Assembly (NCBI RefSeq): GCF_014490725.1
Contig: NZ_JACOQL010000004.1
Location: 124,001-188,000, forward strand
DNA length: 64,000 nucleotides
Direction of reading: 5' to 3'
Origin: Paracoccus amoyensis
GTDB taxonomy: Bacteria > Pseudomonadota > Alphaproteobacteria > Rhodobacterales > Rhodobacteraceae
The position numbers and the translations under genes are program-made. This document shows positions 8,863 through 18,096 of this stretch, in pieces (position 1 is the stretch's first letter; every line of letters starts with the position of its first letter). A model generated the notes under the pieces. It did not search any database. It was given only the letters and a program-made list of their open reading frames with translations, and had not been told where the DNA came from.

Positions 8863-9864
8863 TTACTTGATGGCGCCGACTTCGCGGTAATATTTCTCGG
8901 CACCCGGATGGAAGGGGATGCCCGCACCCTGGGTCGCGCTGTCCAGCGTGATCAGCTTGCCCTTGGCGTGGCCTGCGGCGAACAGTTTCTGAGTGTTTTC
9001 GTTATACAGCGCCTTGGTGATCTCATAGACCAGTTCTTCCGGCTGGTCGCTGCTGGTGACGAACTGCGCGCCCACCGAGATCGTCGGAACTTCCCCTTCC
9101 TGACCTTCATACGTGGCGGCCGGGAAGCTGTCGGCGGCAAAGAAGCTGTATTCCTCCAGCAGTTTGTTGGCTTCATCCCCCGTAATCGGGATCAGCTTGA
9201 CGTCATGCTGGCTGGCCAGTTCTGCAATCGCGCCGGCCGGATAGCCACCCACGAAGAAAAAGGCGTCCATGGCGCCGTCGCGCATCCGGTCAGCTGCCTG
9301 ATCGGGTTTCAGATATTCGGCCGAGATATCGCCTTCCGACAGGCCATACGCGTCCAGGATCAGCTTGGCGTCGACCAAGGTGCCCGAACCCGGTTCGTCC
9401 AGAGAAACCCTTTTGCCCTTCAGATCGGCAACCGACTCGATGCCCGCATCCGCGCGGGCAACCAGATGGATGCTTTCGGGATAAAGGTTCGAGATCAGGC
9501 GCAGCTTTTCAACAGCGGGTTGTTCTTCCCATAGGCCGGTGCCGGTTTGCGCCCAGTAGGCCACGTCGGACTGGGTAAAGCCCGCTTCCATCTGGCCGCC
9601 ATTGATCGCATTGATATTGCCGACCGACCCGTTCGAGGCGACAGCCGTCGCCACCAGACCCGGAACGCCGCACGAACCGCCATCATCACAGGCGCGCGAT
9701 CCCGGCGGGTTCGAGATCGCGTTCGCGATCAGGCCGCCGATCGGGTAATAGGTGCCGGCCGTGCCGCCGGTTCCGATGCGAAAGAACGCCATTTCTTGTG
9801 CGGCCGCGCCTTGGGCGAAAATGCCGATAGCTGCCGCTATTCCAAGGATGAAGCGTTTGTTCAT
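8863..9864 (-). CDS. TAXI family TRAP transporter substrate-binding protein
   Basis: 333 residues with a signal peptide (cleavage near GAAAQEMAFF, about residue 22). The TAXI hallmark FFRIGTGGTAGTYYPIGGLIAN follows at the mature N-terminus, and family segments include GQMEAGFTQSDVAYWA, LKGKRVSLDEPGSGT and AFFFVGGYPAGAI. A CDDGGSCGVPG insert near residues 59-69 gives a possible periplasmic disulfide. It is preceded by AGGAG and lies divergent from the transaminase tpa. Binding of taurine is suggested only by this neighbourhood; TAXI proteins bind glutamate, malate or other acids elsewhere. Confidence 0.9.
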   Translation of the reverse strand: MNKRFILGIAAAIGIFAQGAAAQEMAFFRIGTGGTAGTYYPIGGLIANAISNPPGSRACDDGGSCGVPGLVATAVASNGSVGNINAINGGQMEAGFTQSDVAYWAQTGTGLWEEQPAVEKLRLISNLYPESIHLVARADAGIESVADLKGKRVSLDEPGSGTLVDAKLILDAYGLSEGDISAEYLKPDQAADRMRDGAMDAFFFVGGYPAGAIAELASQHDVKLIPITGDEANKLLEEYSFFAADSFPAATYEGQEGEVPTISVGAQFVTSSDQPEELVYEITKALYNENTQKLFAAGHAKGKLITLDSATQGAGIPFHPGAEKYYREVGAIK

Positions 9865-9933
9865 TGTAACTCTCCTGTTGGTTCTTCCCTTTGGTTATCA
9901 CGGAAATATCACTCGCGGGAAGTCAGTGCCGAA

Positions 9934-9959
9934 TCTTTGGCCTGTATCTTTGACCTGTC
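9934..9959. promoter_or_regulatory. tandem 13-bp direct repeat, candidate MocR/TauR binding site
   Basis: Two adjacent copies of TCTTTGRCCTGTM (9934-9946 and 9947-9959) differ at only two positions. They lie in the 200-bp gap between the TAXI gene and tpa. A third partial copy, TTTGGCCCTAT, begins at 9996. MocR regulators characteristically bind direct repeats between divergent promoters. A separate word CTGGACTCAT at 9974-9983 resembles, from memory, the CTGGACTTAA repeat described for Rhodobacter TauR. Confidence 0.45.
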
Positions 9960-10064
9960 ACGGGTTGTACGGTCTGGACTCATGGGTCGGTCGCGTTTGG
10001 CCCTATACAATCGAAACCAACCGGCGCAACCTAGGGAAAACTCATATCCGATGGACCCATCATC

Positions 10065-11444
10065 ATGACTCTGGATCTGCAAACCAACGACCTCTCCCAG
10101 GTGATCGAGGCTGACCGCGCCCATGTCTGGCACCACCTGAGCCAGCACAAGGCCTATGAAAGCATCGATCCGCGCGTTTTTGTGGAAGGCAAGGGGATGC
10201 GCCTGTGGGACGCCACGGGCAAAGAATTCCTGGACGGCGTGTCGGGCGGCGTCTGGACGGTCAATGTGGGTTATGGCCGCGAAAGCATTGCCAATGCAGT
10301 GCGTGATCAGTTGATCAAGCTGAACTATTATGCCGGTGCGGCGGGCACGGTGCCGGGGGCGCTGTTCGCCCAGCGTCTGATCGAAAAGATGCCGGGGCTA
10401 AGCCGCGTCTACTATTCAAACTCGGGGTCCGAGGCGAACGAGAAGGCCTACAAGATGGTGCGTCAGATTTCGCACCACAAATATGGCGGCAAGAAGTGGA
10501 AGATCCTGTATCGCGACCGTGATTACCACGGCACAACGCTGGGCACGCTGGCCACCAGTGGGCAGGATCAGCGGGCGATGCAATACGGCCCCTATCCCGA
10601 TGGTTTCGTGCGGGTGCCGCACTGTCTGGAATATCACAAACAGTGGGATGTCGAAAACTACGGTGAACGCGCGGCCGACGCGATCGAAGAGGTGATCCTG
10701 CGCGAAGGCCCCGACACCGTTGGCGCCATCGTGCTTGAGCCGGTGACGGCTGGTGGCGGCGTGATCACGCCCCCCGAAGGCTATTGGCAGCGTGTTCAGG
10801 AAATCTGCCGCAGATACGACATTCTGCTGCATATCGACGAAGTGGTCTGCGGGCTGGGCCGCACCGGCACGTGGTTCGGCTATCAGCAATACGGGATCGA
10901 GCCGGATTTCGTGACCATGGCCAAGGGGGTCGCTTCGGGCTATGCGGCGATTTCCTGCACGGTCACGACGGAACGCGTGTTCGACATGTTCAAGGACAGC
11001 CCCGACGACACGCTGAGCTATTTCCGCGACATCTCGACCTTTGGCGGCTGCACGGCGGGACCGGTTGCGGCGCTGGAAAACATGCGGATCATCGAGGATG
11101 AGGGCCTGCTGGAAAACACCATCGCCATGGGCAACCGGCTGATGGACAACCTGACCACGCTGATGGACAAGCATGCCGTTATTGGCGACGTGCGCGGCAA
11201 GGGCCTGTTCTGCGGCGCCGAACTGGTGCAGGATCGTGCCACCAAAGAGCCTATGGACGAAAAACGCGTGCAGGCCGTCGTGGCCGACTGTCTGGCGCAG
11301 GGCGTCATCATCGGTGCGACCAACCGGTCCATTCCCGGCTTCAACAACACGCTGTGCCTGTCGCCCGCGCTGATCGCGGGGCCGGACGATATCGACGCGC
11401 TGACCACAGCCATCGACAATGCGCTGAGCAAGGTTTTTGCCTGA
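10065..11444 (+). CDS. tpa: taurine:pyruvate aminotransferase-like class III transaminase
   Basis: 459 residues, fold type I, class III. PLP features: phosphate-binding SNSGSEANEKAYK near 118-130, Asp258 in LHIDEVVCG, and Schiff-base Lys287 in TMAKGVASG. The N-terminal opening MTLDLQTNDLSQVIEADRAH is as I recall it for Paracoccus/Rhodobacter Tpa, which moves the amino group of taurine to pyruvate giving sulfoacetaldehyde and alanine. The usual next enzymes (Xsc, Pta, Ald) are not in the window. It is divergent from a TRAP operon and followed by a MocR regulator, which fits a taurine module. A beta-alanine or hypotaurine role is the main alternative. Confidence 0.78.
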   Translation: MTLDLQTNDLSQVIEADRAHVWHHLSQHKAYESIDPRVFVEGKGMRLWDATGKEFLDGVSGGVWTVNVGYGRESIANAVRDQLIKLNYYAGAAGTVPGALFAQRLIEKMPGLSRVYYSNSGSEANEKAYKMVRQISHHKYGGKKWKILYRDRDYHGTTLGTLATSGQDQRAMQYGPYPDGFVRVPHCLEYHKQWDVENYGERAADAIEEVILREGPDTVGAIVLEPVTAGGGVITPPEGYWQRVQEICRRYDILLHIDEVVCGLGRTGTWFGYQQYGIEPDFVTMAKGVASGYAAISCTVTTERVFDMFKDSPDDTLSYFRDISTFGGCTAGPVAALENMRIIEDEGLLENTIAMGNRLMDNLTTLMDKHAVIGDVRGKGLFCGAELVQDRATKEPMDEKRVQAVVADCLAQGVIIGATNRSIPGFNNTLCLSPALIAGPDDIDALTTAIDNALSKVFA

Positions 11445-11483
11445 TCCCTGTCGGGTGGTTTTGACATTGCCGCCTGATCAACT

Positions 11484-11520
11484 GGCGCGACGGGCTTGAA
11501 TTCGTCGCGCCCATTTTGTC
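11484..11520 (+). terminator. rho-independent terminator after tpa
   Basis: A perfect 9-bp stem GGCGCGACG/CGTCGCGCC (11484-11492 with 11503-11511), 10-nt loop, then a T-rich tail CATTTTGTCTT. It separates tpa from the MocR gene, so the two are probably independent transcripts. Confidence 0.75.
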
Positions 11521-11550
11521 TTGATCAAGGGCATCAGCCGAAAGCCCGCC

Positions 11551-13020
11551 ATGCCCATCCCCCCCGAATCCTTCCTTCTTGACCGCAGCTCACCGTTGCC
11601 ACTGCAACTGCAACTGCGTCGGCAGATCATCGGCGGCGTGCTGGAGGGGCGTTTCCGGCCAGGAGAAAAGCTGCCCTCGACGCGCAGTCTGGCGCAGCAA
11701 CTGGGCGTGGCAAGGGTCACGGTCACGCAGGCCTTCGCCGAACTGGTGGCGACGGATTATGTGTGCGCGAAGGATCGGGCGGGGTATTTCATCTCGGATT
11801 CCATCGACCTTGCGCTGGATGTGGGCGATCCCGCGCCAAAGGCCGCGGCGTTCAGTTGGGGCGAACATCTTGACGGCCGCTATGCTCGGGCGCAGCGCAG
11901 TGACAGGGTGGCCGATTGGCGGCGCTATGATTTCCCCTTCGTCTATGGTCAGGCCGATCCGCAGCTTGTCGATCTGGCGGCGTGGCGGGATTGCGCCGTG
12001 CGCGCCCTTGGACGCCGAGAGTTCGCGCCCATGACCGGCGATCTGTATGGCGAGGATGATCCCGAACTGATTGATTACATCGCCCGCCATATCCTGCCGC
12101 GCCGAGGTATCCGCGCCCGCCCGGACGAAATCCTGCTGACCCTTGGTGCACAGAATGCGCTTTGGCTGATCGCGGAAATCCTGTTGGGGCAGGGTGGTGA
12201 ATGCGCCATCGAAGACCCCTGCTATCCGGGCCTGCGCGAAATTCTGTCGCATACGCGTGCCACCGTGCGCCCGGTTTCGGTCGATCCCTATGGCTTGCCG
12301 CCACAGCATCTGCCCGCGGGACTGAAAGCGGTCTTTACCACCGCCAGCCATCAATGCCCGACCAATTCGACCATGCCGGTCCAGCGCCGTCGGCAGCTGC
12401 TGCGAATTGCGCAGGAACGGGGCTTTGCCGTGATCGAGGATGATTATGAATTCGAGATGTCGTTCTCGGGTTCTGCCTCGCCCGCGTTAAAGGCGATGGA
12501 TCGTGCGGGGGCGGTCATCTATATCGGCTCATTCTCGAAATCGGTGTTTCCGGGGCTGCGGCTGGGCTATGTCGTCGCCGACGCACGTGTCGTTCAAGAG
12601 GCGCGGGCTTTGCGCGGTCTGGTCCTGCGGCATCCGCCGGGTGTGTTGCAGCGGACCTTGGCGAATTTCATGTCGCTGGGCCATTACGACGCACAGTTGA
12701 ACCGGATGCGAGGGGCCTATGCCGACAGGCGGACGATCATGTCAGCCGCCATTGACAGCCATGGATTGTGCCGGACCGAAGGCGGGCAGGCCGGGGGATC
12801 CTGCTTCTGGCTTGCAACACCTTATGGCGTGGACAGTGCGCGTTTGGGGCAGGTGCTGCGTGACCGGCAGGTGCTGATCGAACCGGGCCCGCCCTTTTTT
12901 TCGGATCGTGCGAAGGGGGGCGGGTTCTATCGGCTGGCCTATTCCTCGATCCCGGCGGATCGGATTGTGGAAGGGATCGGCCGAATTGCGCGGGCGATTG
13001 ATGAGATCGTGCGGTCCTAG
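11551..13020 (+). CDS. MocR-type PLP-dependent GntR family regulator (TauR-like)
   Basis: 489 residues from the ATG at 11551. A TTG at 11521 would add 10 residues, and neither start has a good ribosome site, so the start is uncertain. N-terminal GntR winged helix (QLQLRRQIIGGVLEGRFRPG, then LPSTRSLAQQLGVARVTV), linker, and a fold type I aminotransferase-like domain with Schiff-base Lys330 in GSFSKSVFPGLRLGY and IEDDYEFEM before it. MocR proteins sense an amine or aldehyde through PLP. Its place next to tpa is that of TauR, the activator of taurine use in Rhodobacter and Paracoccus, so that is the likely role. Confidence 0.85.
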   Translation: MPIPPESFLLDRSSPLPLQLQLRRQIIGGVLEGRFRPGEKLPSTRSLAQQLGVARVTVTQAFAELVATDYVCAKDRAGYFISDSIDLALDVGDPAPKAAAFSWGEHLDGRYARAQRSDRVADWRRYDFPFVYGQADPQLVDLAAWRDCAVRALGRREFAPMTGDLYGEDDPELIDYIARHILPRRGIRARPDEILLTLGAQNALWLIAEILLGQGGECAIEDPCYPGLREILSHTRATVRPVSVDPYGLPPQHLPAGLKAVFTTASHQCPTNSTMPVQRRRQLLRIAQERGFAVIEDDYEFEMSFSGSASPALKAMDRAGAVIYIGSFSKSVFPGLRLGYVVADARVVQEARALRGLVLRHPPGVLQRTLANFMSLGHYDAQLNRMRGAYADRRTIMSAAIDSHGLCRTEGGQAGGSCFWLATPYGVDSARLGQVLRDRQVLIEPGPPFFSDRAKGGGFYRLAYSSIPADRIVEGIGRIARAIDEIVRS

Positions 13021-13415
13021 AGCCCGGTCGCGTGCATTGGGCTGCCGCAGTGCTTTTCCCGATGGGAATGCAGCTTTTGGTTGAATTGAGAATCGGGATG
13101 GCGGGCTTGATCGTGCGACGGACTGTTAGCGTCAGACATGGATATGCAGGCAGGAAAACAGAGCGGTTTATTTGATCGCACTTATCGGCCAGTTTTCGCT
13201 TATGAATTTTGAATACTTTATAGTGGTATGATTTTGTTAGATTAAAATTGAAAAATTATGACTATCAAACCCATGGACACATAAAAATCATCGCACCATT
13301 ATCAACCTAGGTGGCAATTTTCCAAACCAGAGAAAGTGCAGTCGGTGCGTGATCACCGACCGAAAAATTGTGCAATCTTGGCCGCCTATGGTTGCTAAAC
13401 AGGGAGTTCCAGAAC
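13021..13415. other. AT-rich intergenic region upstream of the metalloprotease gene
   Basis: 395 bp without a gene. The part from about 13140 to 13300 is much richer in A and T than the flanks. An inverted repeat GTCGGTG/CACCGAC (13341-13347 and 13354-13360, 6-nt loop) lies 55 bp before the protease start, and an 8-bp palindrome ACCTAGGT is at 13305-13312. No small ORF with a convincing ribosome site is seen. This is probably the control region of the protease gene. Confidence 0.5.
13341..13360. promoter_or_regulatory. inverted repeat in the protease leader
   Basis: A perfect 7-bp repeat GTCGGTG and CACCGAC spaced by 6 nt, 55 bp upstream of the start codon. It could be an operator or a leader hairpin; no T run follows, so it is unlikely to be a terminator. 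Confidence 0.4.
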
Positions 13416-16400
13416 ATGCCGTCCCCGAACCAGACGACCGAAGAATGGTGGGTCAATGATCAGACACCGGATAACCCCTATGGCAAAAGCGAAGACTATG
13501 AAGCCTTCCTTGATTATCTTGGCGCGCTGAACCGCAGCCTGACGCCAGAAATCGCGCAAGAGCCGCTGCGCATCAACGTGACCGAGTTGAACGACCACCC
13601 CGATTACAAGGCCGCAGCCATTGGCGCGCTGAACATCTGGGCGACAGTCACGCCGCTGCAATTTGAAATCGTTGATGACGCGCCATTCAACCGCGAAACC
13701 GACTGGATGGAAGTCGTCAGCCCCGAAATCGGCGAAGCCAGCGACGGCAGCGCCTTTTCCAGCAACCGATATGTCAGTATCGGCCAACGCTTCCACGATA
13801 CAGAGCCCAACAAGACCGATATTGGTGGCTATGTTTTTGACAGTTTCATCCACGAATTCGGCCATGAATTCGGCCTGAACCACCCCGGCCTTTACAATTA
13901 CAGCGGTCCCGGTGGCGTGCAGATCAACTATCTGAACAACGCCACCTGGATCTATGACCGCCAGCAATACAGCGTCATGTCGTATTTCGACGGCATTGAT
14001 GTGGGCGAAGATACACGCTGGTCGGCCTCGACCCCGTTGATGGCAGATATCGAGGCGGTGATCCGCCGCTTCTTCTCGACCGTCGATGAAAACGGTGTCC
14101 GCACCTATCAGACGATCAACCTGAATACGGGTGACAACACCTACGGCTTCAACAGCAACGTCTATGGATTCGAGCTGACCTCATCCGGGATGCAGCACGA
14201 TATCGGTTTCGTGATTCACGATACCGGCGGCACGGATACGGTCGACTTTTCAGGTTCGACTGCGGGCACCATCCTTGACCTGCGCGCCGGTCAGTTTTCC
14301 AGCGTGAACGGGCACAACAATAACGTGTCGATCTTTGCGGGGCATAATGCGGATCAGACCGAATATTATGTCGAAAACGGTATCGGCAGCCGCTATGACG
14401 ACGTGCTGATCGGCAATGATGGCAACAACGTTCTGGACGGCCGCGCGGGCAATGACAGCATGGCCGGCAATGGCGGCGACGATACCTATTTCGTCGATTC
14501 CGCAGATGATATCGTGCGCGAGGAAGCGGATGGCGGCAATGACACCATCATCGTTCTGACCAGCGGTCTGGACCTTGGCGATGTCGAGAATGTCGAAAAT
14601 ATCATCTATGCGGACGGATCGGTGGTCCAGCCCGGCGACAATGACGGTGAAGATACGACCCCCAGTGCCGGTGGCGCGCTTGGCAGCATCCTTGTCGGCA
14701 CCGCTGCGGACGAGACGCTGGACGGCGGTGCAGGCGGAAATACCATCTTCGGTCTGGGTGGTGACGATCTGATCATCGGTGGCCGTGATTCGCTGGCAAG
14801 CCGCGACATCAACAACACCATCGCGATTGCCGATCTGGAAGATCAGACCGAAAGTGATGATGGCAATGATGCGCTGTATGGCGGTGCCGGTGACGACACG
14901 ATCAACGGCGGCGCCGGTGACGATACGCTGGATGGCGGCGCGGGCGATGACGTGCTGCGTGGTCAGGATGGCGTCGACGTCTTCCGGGGTGGCGCAGGTG
15001 TCGACACGGTTGATTTCAGTCAGGAAAGCCCCTTCCAGTTGTTGGTCAATCTGGAAAAAAACATTGCCAGCGGCGGCACGGCGTCGGGCGATACGTTTTA
15101 CAGCATCGAGAATCTGATCGGCTCGGACGACCGGATCGACCGCTTTGTCGGCACTGCGGCGGCAAACCACTTCATTGGTCAAGGCGGCGGTGACTATTTC
15201 AACGGTCGTGGCGGGGACGACATTCTGGATGGCGGCAATGACGGCGACATCCTGTATGGCGAAGGCGGCAACGATACGCTCATCGGTGGTGCTGGTCAGG
15301 ACTATCTGGACGGCGGCGCCGGCATCGACATGGTGGATTACTCCGGCAGTTCGGATGCCGTCATGGTCGATCTGGCAAATGGCACGGCACGCGGTGGCGA
15401 TGCCGATGGTCCGGTGCAGATCGTCGGACGCGGCACGGTTGTGCGGCATGACATCATTGCCAATGTCGAAAACGTCGTCGGTTCATTCTATGACGACCAG
15501 TTGATCGGCAACGATCAGGCCAACGAGCTTTCGGGCGGATCGGGTGCCGATACCCTGACCGGTGGCGAAGGTGCCGATACGCTGCGCGGTGGCGCTGGCA
15601 GGGACACGGCCGATTATTCGACCGCAACCAGCGGGGTTCGGCTTGATATGTCGCGCGGCACGAATGCTGGCGATACCTATATCTCGATCGAAAACCTTGC
15701 GGGGTCCGGTTTTGCCGACCGCCTGAAGGGGGATAATGCCGCGAATGTGCTGATCGGTCAGGGGGGCAGGGACACGCTGCTTGGCGCCGCCGGTGACGAC
15801 ACATTGCTGGGCGATTATGCACCTGCGGGTGATCCTGTGCCACGTCCCGGTCTGGGCAGCGGCTATGCCACACTGGGCGCGGATGCGACCAACAACTCTG
15901 TTGAAACGGCGTTCGATATCTCGAACAACTTCTCGCTGACCGAGGATCCCGATATCTTCGATTCAACGACGGTTCTGCATACCACGGTCAACGCGACGGG
16001 CAATGGTCAGGGCGGCTTCTACAAGGTCGATCTGGCGGCAGGCACGACGATTTCCATCGATATTGATGGAATTGCCGATCCTGATGTGCATGACAGCTGG
16101 GTGCGGTTGCTGGACAGCGACGGCAATATCGTTGCCGAGAACGATGATGGCGGCGGCGATCCCGGCTCGGCAACGAACCGCGATTCAAGCACCGTCTTTG
16201 TGGTCGAAGAAACCGGCACCTATTACATCGTCGAGGGGGCGTGGTCGCCTGATGTTCCGGGCGATGGCTGGTCAGAAGCCGTGCCGGTAGGATCGACCTA
16301 CAAGTTGAACGTCTCGGTCGATTTCCCGCCAGAGCCGGTTGAACCGGGTGTCGCCGCTGCCGACAGGCTAAATGGTGGCAAGGGCAGCGATCTGTTGGAT

Positions 16401-16757
16401 GGCGGGCTTGGTGCCGATACGCTGATCGGCGGTGCCGGAGAAGATTCGTTCCGCTTCTCGACCGAACTTGGTGGCCGCAATATCGACCGTATTCAGGACT
16501 TCAATGTTGCCGACGACCTGATCCTGCTGGCGCAGGACGTGTTCGAAGAGATCGGCGATCTTGGGGTTCTGGCCTTTGATGCATTCACCAAAAACAAGGC
16601 CGGTGTCGCCCGCGATGCAAAAGACCGCATCGTCTATGATACCGACGACGGCACTTTGTCCTATGACGCCGATGGCACGGGCGATGGTGACGCAATTGTG
16701 TTCGCACGTTTGGGCAGCAGCCTGAATTTGTCGGCCAATGACATCTTTATCATCTAA
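13416..16757 (+). CDS. serralysin-like (M10B) RTX metalloprotease with PPC domain
   Basis: 1113 residues from the ATG at 13416 with an AGGGAG site. There is no N-terminal signal, as in type I secreted proteins. The zinc-binding HExxHxxGxxH is at His146-His156 and the Met-turn Met188 in SVMSYF. Residues from about 330 to 800 carry many RTX nonapeptides (GGxGxDxLx) in several blocks, interrupted by short beta segments. At about 829-970 there is a bacterial pre-peptidase C-terminal-like domain, then a last RTX block and the C-terminal secretion region. It is larger than typical serralysins (about 480 residues). Calcium-dependent folding outside the cell is expected. No HlyB/HlyD/TolC-type export genes lie nearby. 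A 9-bp hairpin follows. Confidence 0.9.
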   Translation: MPSPNQTTEEWWVNDQTPDNPYGKSEDYEAFLDYLGALNRSLTPEIAQEPLRINVTELNDHPDYKAAAIGALNIWATVTPLQFEIVDDAPFNRETDWMEVVSPEIGEASDGSAFSSNRYVSIGQRFHDTEPNKTDIGGYVFDSFIHEFGHEFGLNHPGLYNYSGPGGVQINYLNNATWIYDRQQYSVMSYFDGIDVGEDTRWSASTPLMADIEAVIRRFFSTVDENGVRTYQTINLNTGDNTYGFNSNVYGFELTSSGMQHDIGFVIHDTGGTDTVDFSGSTAGTILDLRAGQFSSVNGHNNNVSIFAGHNADQTEYYVENGIGSRYDDVLIGNDGNNVLDGRAGNDSMAGNGGDDTYFVDSADDIVREEADGGNDTIIVLTSGLDLGDVENVENIIYADGSVVQPGDNDGEDTTPSAGGALGSILVGTAADETLDGGAGGNTIFGLGGDDLIIGGRDSLASRDINNTIAIADLEDQTESDDGNDALYGGAGDDTINGGAGDDTLDGGAGDDVLRGQDGVDVFRGGAGVDTVDFSQESPFQLLVNLEKNIASGGTASGDTFYSIENLIGSDDRIDRFVGTAAANHFIGQGGGDYFNGRGGDDILDGGNDGDILYGEGGNDTLIGGAGQDYLDGGAGIDMVDYSGSSDAVMVDLANGTARGGDADGPVQIVGRGTVVRHDIIANVENVVGSFYDDQLIGNDQANELSGGSGADTLTGGEGADTLRGGAGRDTADYSTATSGVRLDMSRGTNAGDTYISIENLAGSGFADRLKGDNAANVLIGQGGRDTLLGAAGDDTLLGDYAPAGDPVPRPGLGSGYATLGADATNNSVETAFDISNNFSLTEDPDIFDSTTVLHTTVNATGNGQGGFYKVDLAAGTTISIDIDGIADPDVHDSWVRLLDSDGNIVAENDDGGGDPGSATNRDSSTVFVVEETGTYYIVEGAWSPDVPGDGWSEAVPVGSTYKLNVSVDFPPEPVEPGVAAADRLNGGKGSDLLDGGLGADTLIGGAGEDSFRFSTELGGRNIDRIQDFNVADDLILLAQDVFEEIGDLGVLAFDAFTKNKAGVARDAKDRIVYDTDDGTLSYDADGTGDGDAIVFARLGSSLNLSANDIFII

Positions 16758-16766
16758 GATGATCTT

Positions 16767-16790
16767 GCAGGGGGCTTTCCGGCCCCCTGC
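16767..16790 (+). terminator. hairpin after the metalloprotease gene
   Basis: A perfect 9-bp stem GCAGGGGGC/GCCCCCTGC with a 6-nt loop, 9 bp after the protease stop. The tail is not T-rich, so termination may be partial and let transcription reach the small downstream gene. Confidence 0.6.
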
Positions 16791-16844
16791 TATTGCCACG
16801 CTGGCCGTCCGTGCCAGCAGCAGCGCAATAAAAGAAGGACGGAA

Positions 16845-17255
16845 ATGATGAGCCGCTTGACAGATCGCCGTGCTATCCTGCTTGCTGCCGGCACAGCCGC
16901 ATTGGTCGCCACGACGGGAACCGTTGCCGCGCAAGCCGCCGATATTCGAGGCGTTGTCGAGTTCGAGGGCGGCACGGCAATCCCCGAAGGCAAGATCGAA
17001 GTTTATCTTGACGATCCCGCCACAGGGCCGGCCACAGGTGACACGGCGCGCGGTCAGGCATCGAAAGCCCAGCTTGCCAGCGATGGCGGCATGAAGGCGG
17101 TGGAATTTTCGCTGCCAGTGGATCCGGCAGGTCAATCGTCACAACAGATCGTCGCCCAGCTTCTGCGTGAGGATGGCTGGCTTCTGGCCAGAGGAAGCGC
17201 CGAGGTAAAGGCGGGTGCGCCTGCCAAGATCACGCTTTATACCGTGATGTATTAA
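16845..17255 (+). CDS. small exported YbaY/YscW-like protein, possible partner of the protease
   Basis: 136 residues (or 135 from the second ATG at 16848, which has better spacing to AAGGAC). It has an export signal with a twin-arginine-like DRRAILLAAG and cleavage near AAQAAD (about residue 32). The mature part, about 100 residues, is a predicted beta-sandwich: GVVEFEGGTAIPEGKIEVYL, then KAVEFSLPVDPAG, VAQLLREDGWLLARGSAEV and ITLYTVMY. This pattern resembles the YbaY/YscW family (PF09619). It follows the protease by 87 bp in the same direction. Serralysin loci elsewhere carry a periplasmic inhibitor of similar size, so an inhibitor or chaperone role is possible, but no inhibitor motif was recognised. 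Confidence 0.6.
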   Translation: MMSRLTDRRAILLAAGTAALVATTGTVAAQAADIRGVVEFEGGTAIPEGKIEVYLDDPATGPATGDTARGQASKAQLASDGGMKAVEFSLPVDPAGQSSQQIVAQLLREDGWLLARGSAEVKAGAPAKITLYTVMY

Positions 17256-17262
17256 GGCGATC

Positions 17263-18096
17263 CTACAACCAGACGGCCTTGGCTTCCATCGCGATTGGTC
17301 CGTCGACGTAAGCGGTCCACAGCGTCAACCCGTCGTCTGCTTCGACCGCATTCAGTGTGAAATCTGCGTTGTCGAACAGGGGCGACAGGCTGCGGAAATC
17401 GAACTGGCTTGGCCGCATCCCATGCAGCTTTTCCGCGAATTGCACCAGCAGGGTTGCCTGCATCGGGCCATGAACGATCAGGCCGGGATAGCCCTCGTGA
17501 TCGCGGACATAGGGGGCGTCATAATGAATGCGGTGGCCGTTAAAGGTCAGCGCGGAATAGCGAAACAACAGCGCGGCCGATGGCGTGATCTGGATGCGGT
17601 GCTGACCGTGCGGGGCGGGCGCTGGTGCCGTTTTTGGACCGGCGGCATCTTCACCCCGATAGACGATATCCTGCCGCTCGGTCAGGACGTTTCGGTCATC
17701 GCTGGTGATCTGATGTTCGACTGTGACAAAGCACAGCGTTCCCGTGCGACCTTCCTTGACCACGACATCCTGAATCGTTGACCGACGGGTGACGGTTTCG
17801 CCAACGCGAATATCGTCATGAAAGGTGAATGCACCACCAGCCCACATGCGACGGGGCAGCGGCACTGGGGGCAAAAAGCCGCCCCGCGCCGGATGCCCGT
17901 CCGGCCCAAGGCCCGATGTCGGTGCGGCAGCCGGTGCAAGGCACAGATGGATCATCACGGGCGCGAGGTCACCATTCTGCGCCTGATCAGCCTGATCGAA
18001 GGTCGCCTTGAACCGGTCCACGATGGCCGGGGTCAGCAGTTCCGATTTGGTTTCGGTGCGCCCGATCCAGCCACGCAGATGGTCAATGTCGATCAT
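17263..18096 (-). CDS. FAS1-like/MaoC dehydratase, itaconyl- or mesaconyl-CoA hydratase type
   Basis: 277 residues with two hot-dog folds. The N-terminal half is the FAS1-like dehydratase domain seen in mesaconyl-C4-CoA hydratases. The C-terminal half carries the hydratase motif with His191 and Asp193 in FNGHRIHYDAPYVRDHEGYPG, followed by LIVHGP. It would hydrate an enoyl-CoA of a dicarboxylic acid in the cytoplasm. The ATG overlaps the end of the CoA-transferase gene by 4 bp. The gene set matches the itaconate cluster (Ich) best, with mesaconyl-CoA as the alternative. Confidence 0.78.
   Translation of the reverse strand: MIDIDHLRGWIGRTETKSELLTPAIVDRFKATFDQADQAQNGDLAPVMIHLCLAPAAAPTSGLGPDGHPARGGFLPPVPLPRRMWAGGAFTFHDDIRVGETVTRRSTIQDVVVKEGRTGTLCFVTVEHQITSDDRNVLTERQDIVYRGEDAAGPKTAPAPAPHGQHRIQITPSAALLFRYSALTFNGHRIHYDAPYVRDHEGYPGLIVHGPMQATLLVQFAEKLHGMRPSQFDFRSLSPLFDNADFTLNAVEADDGLTLWTAYVDGPIAMEAKAVWL

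Noticed and set aside
14250..15449. Long open frame (399 codons) on the minus strand opposite the RTX repeats
   Set aside because: It mirrors the repeated, GC-rich RTX coding sequence, has no ribosome site and no recognisable domain. It is a shadow of the protease gene.
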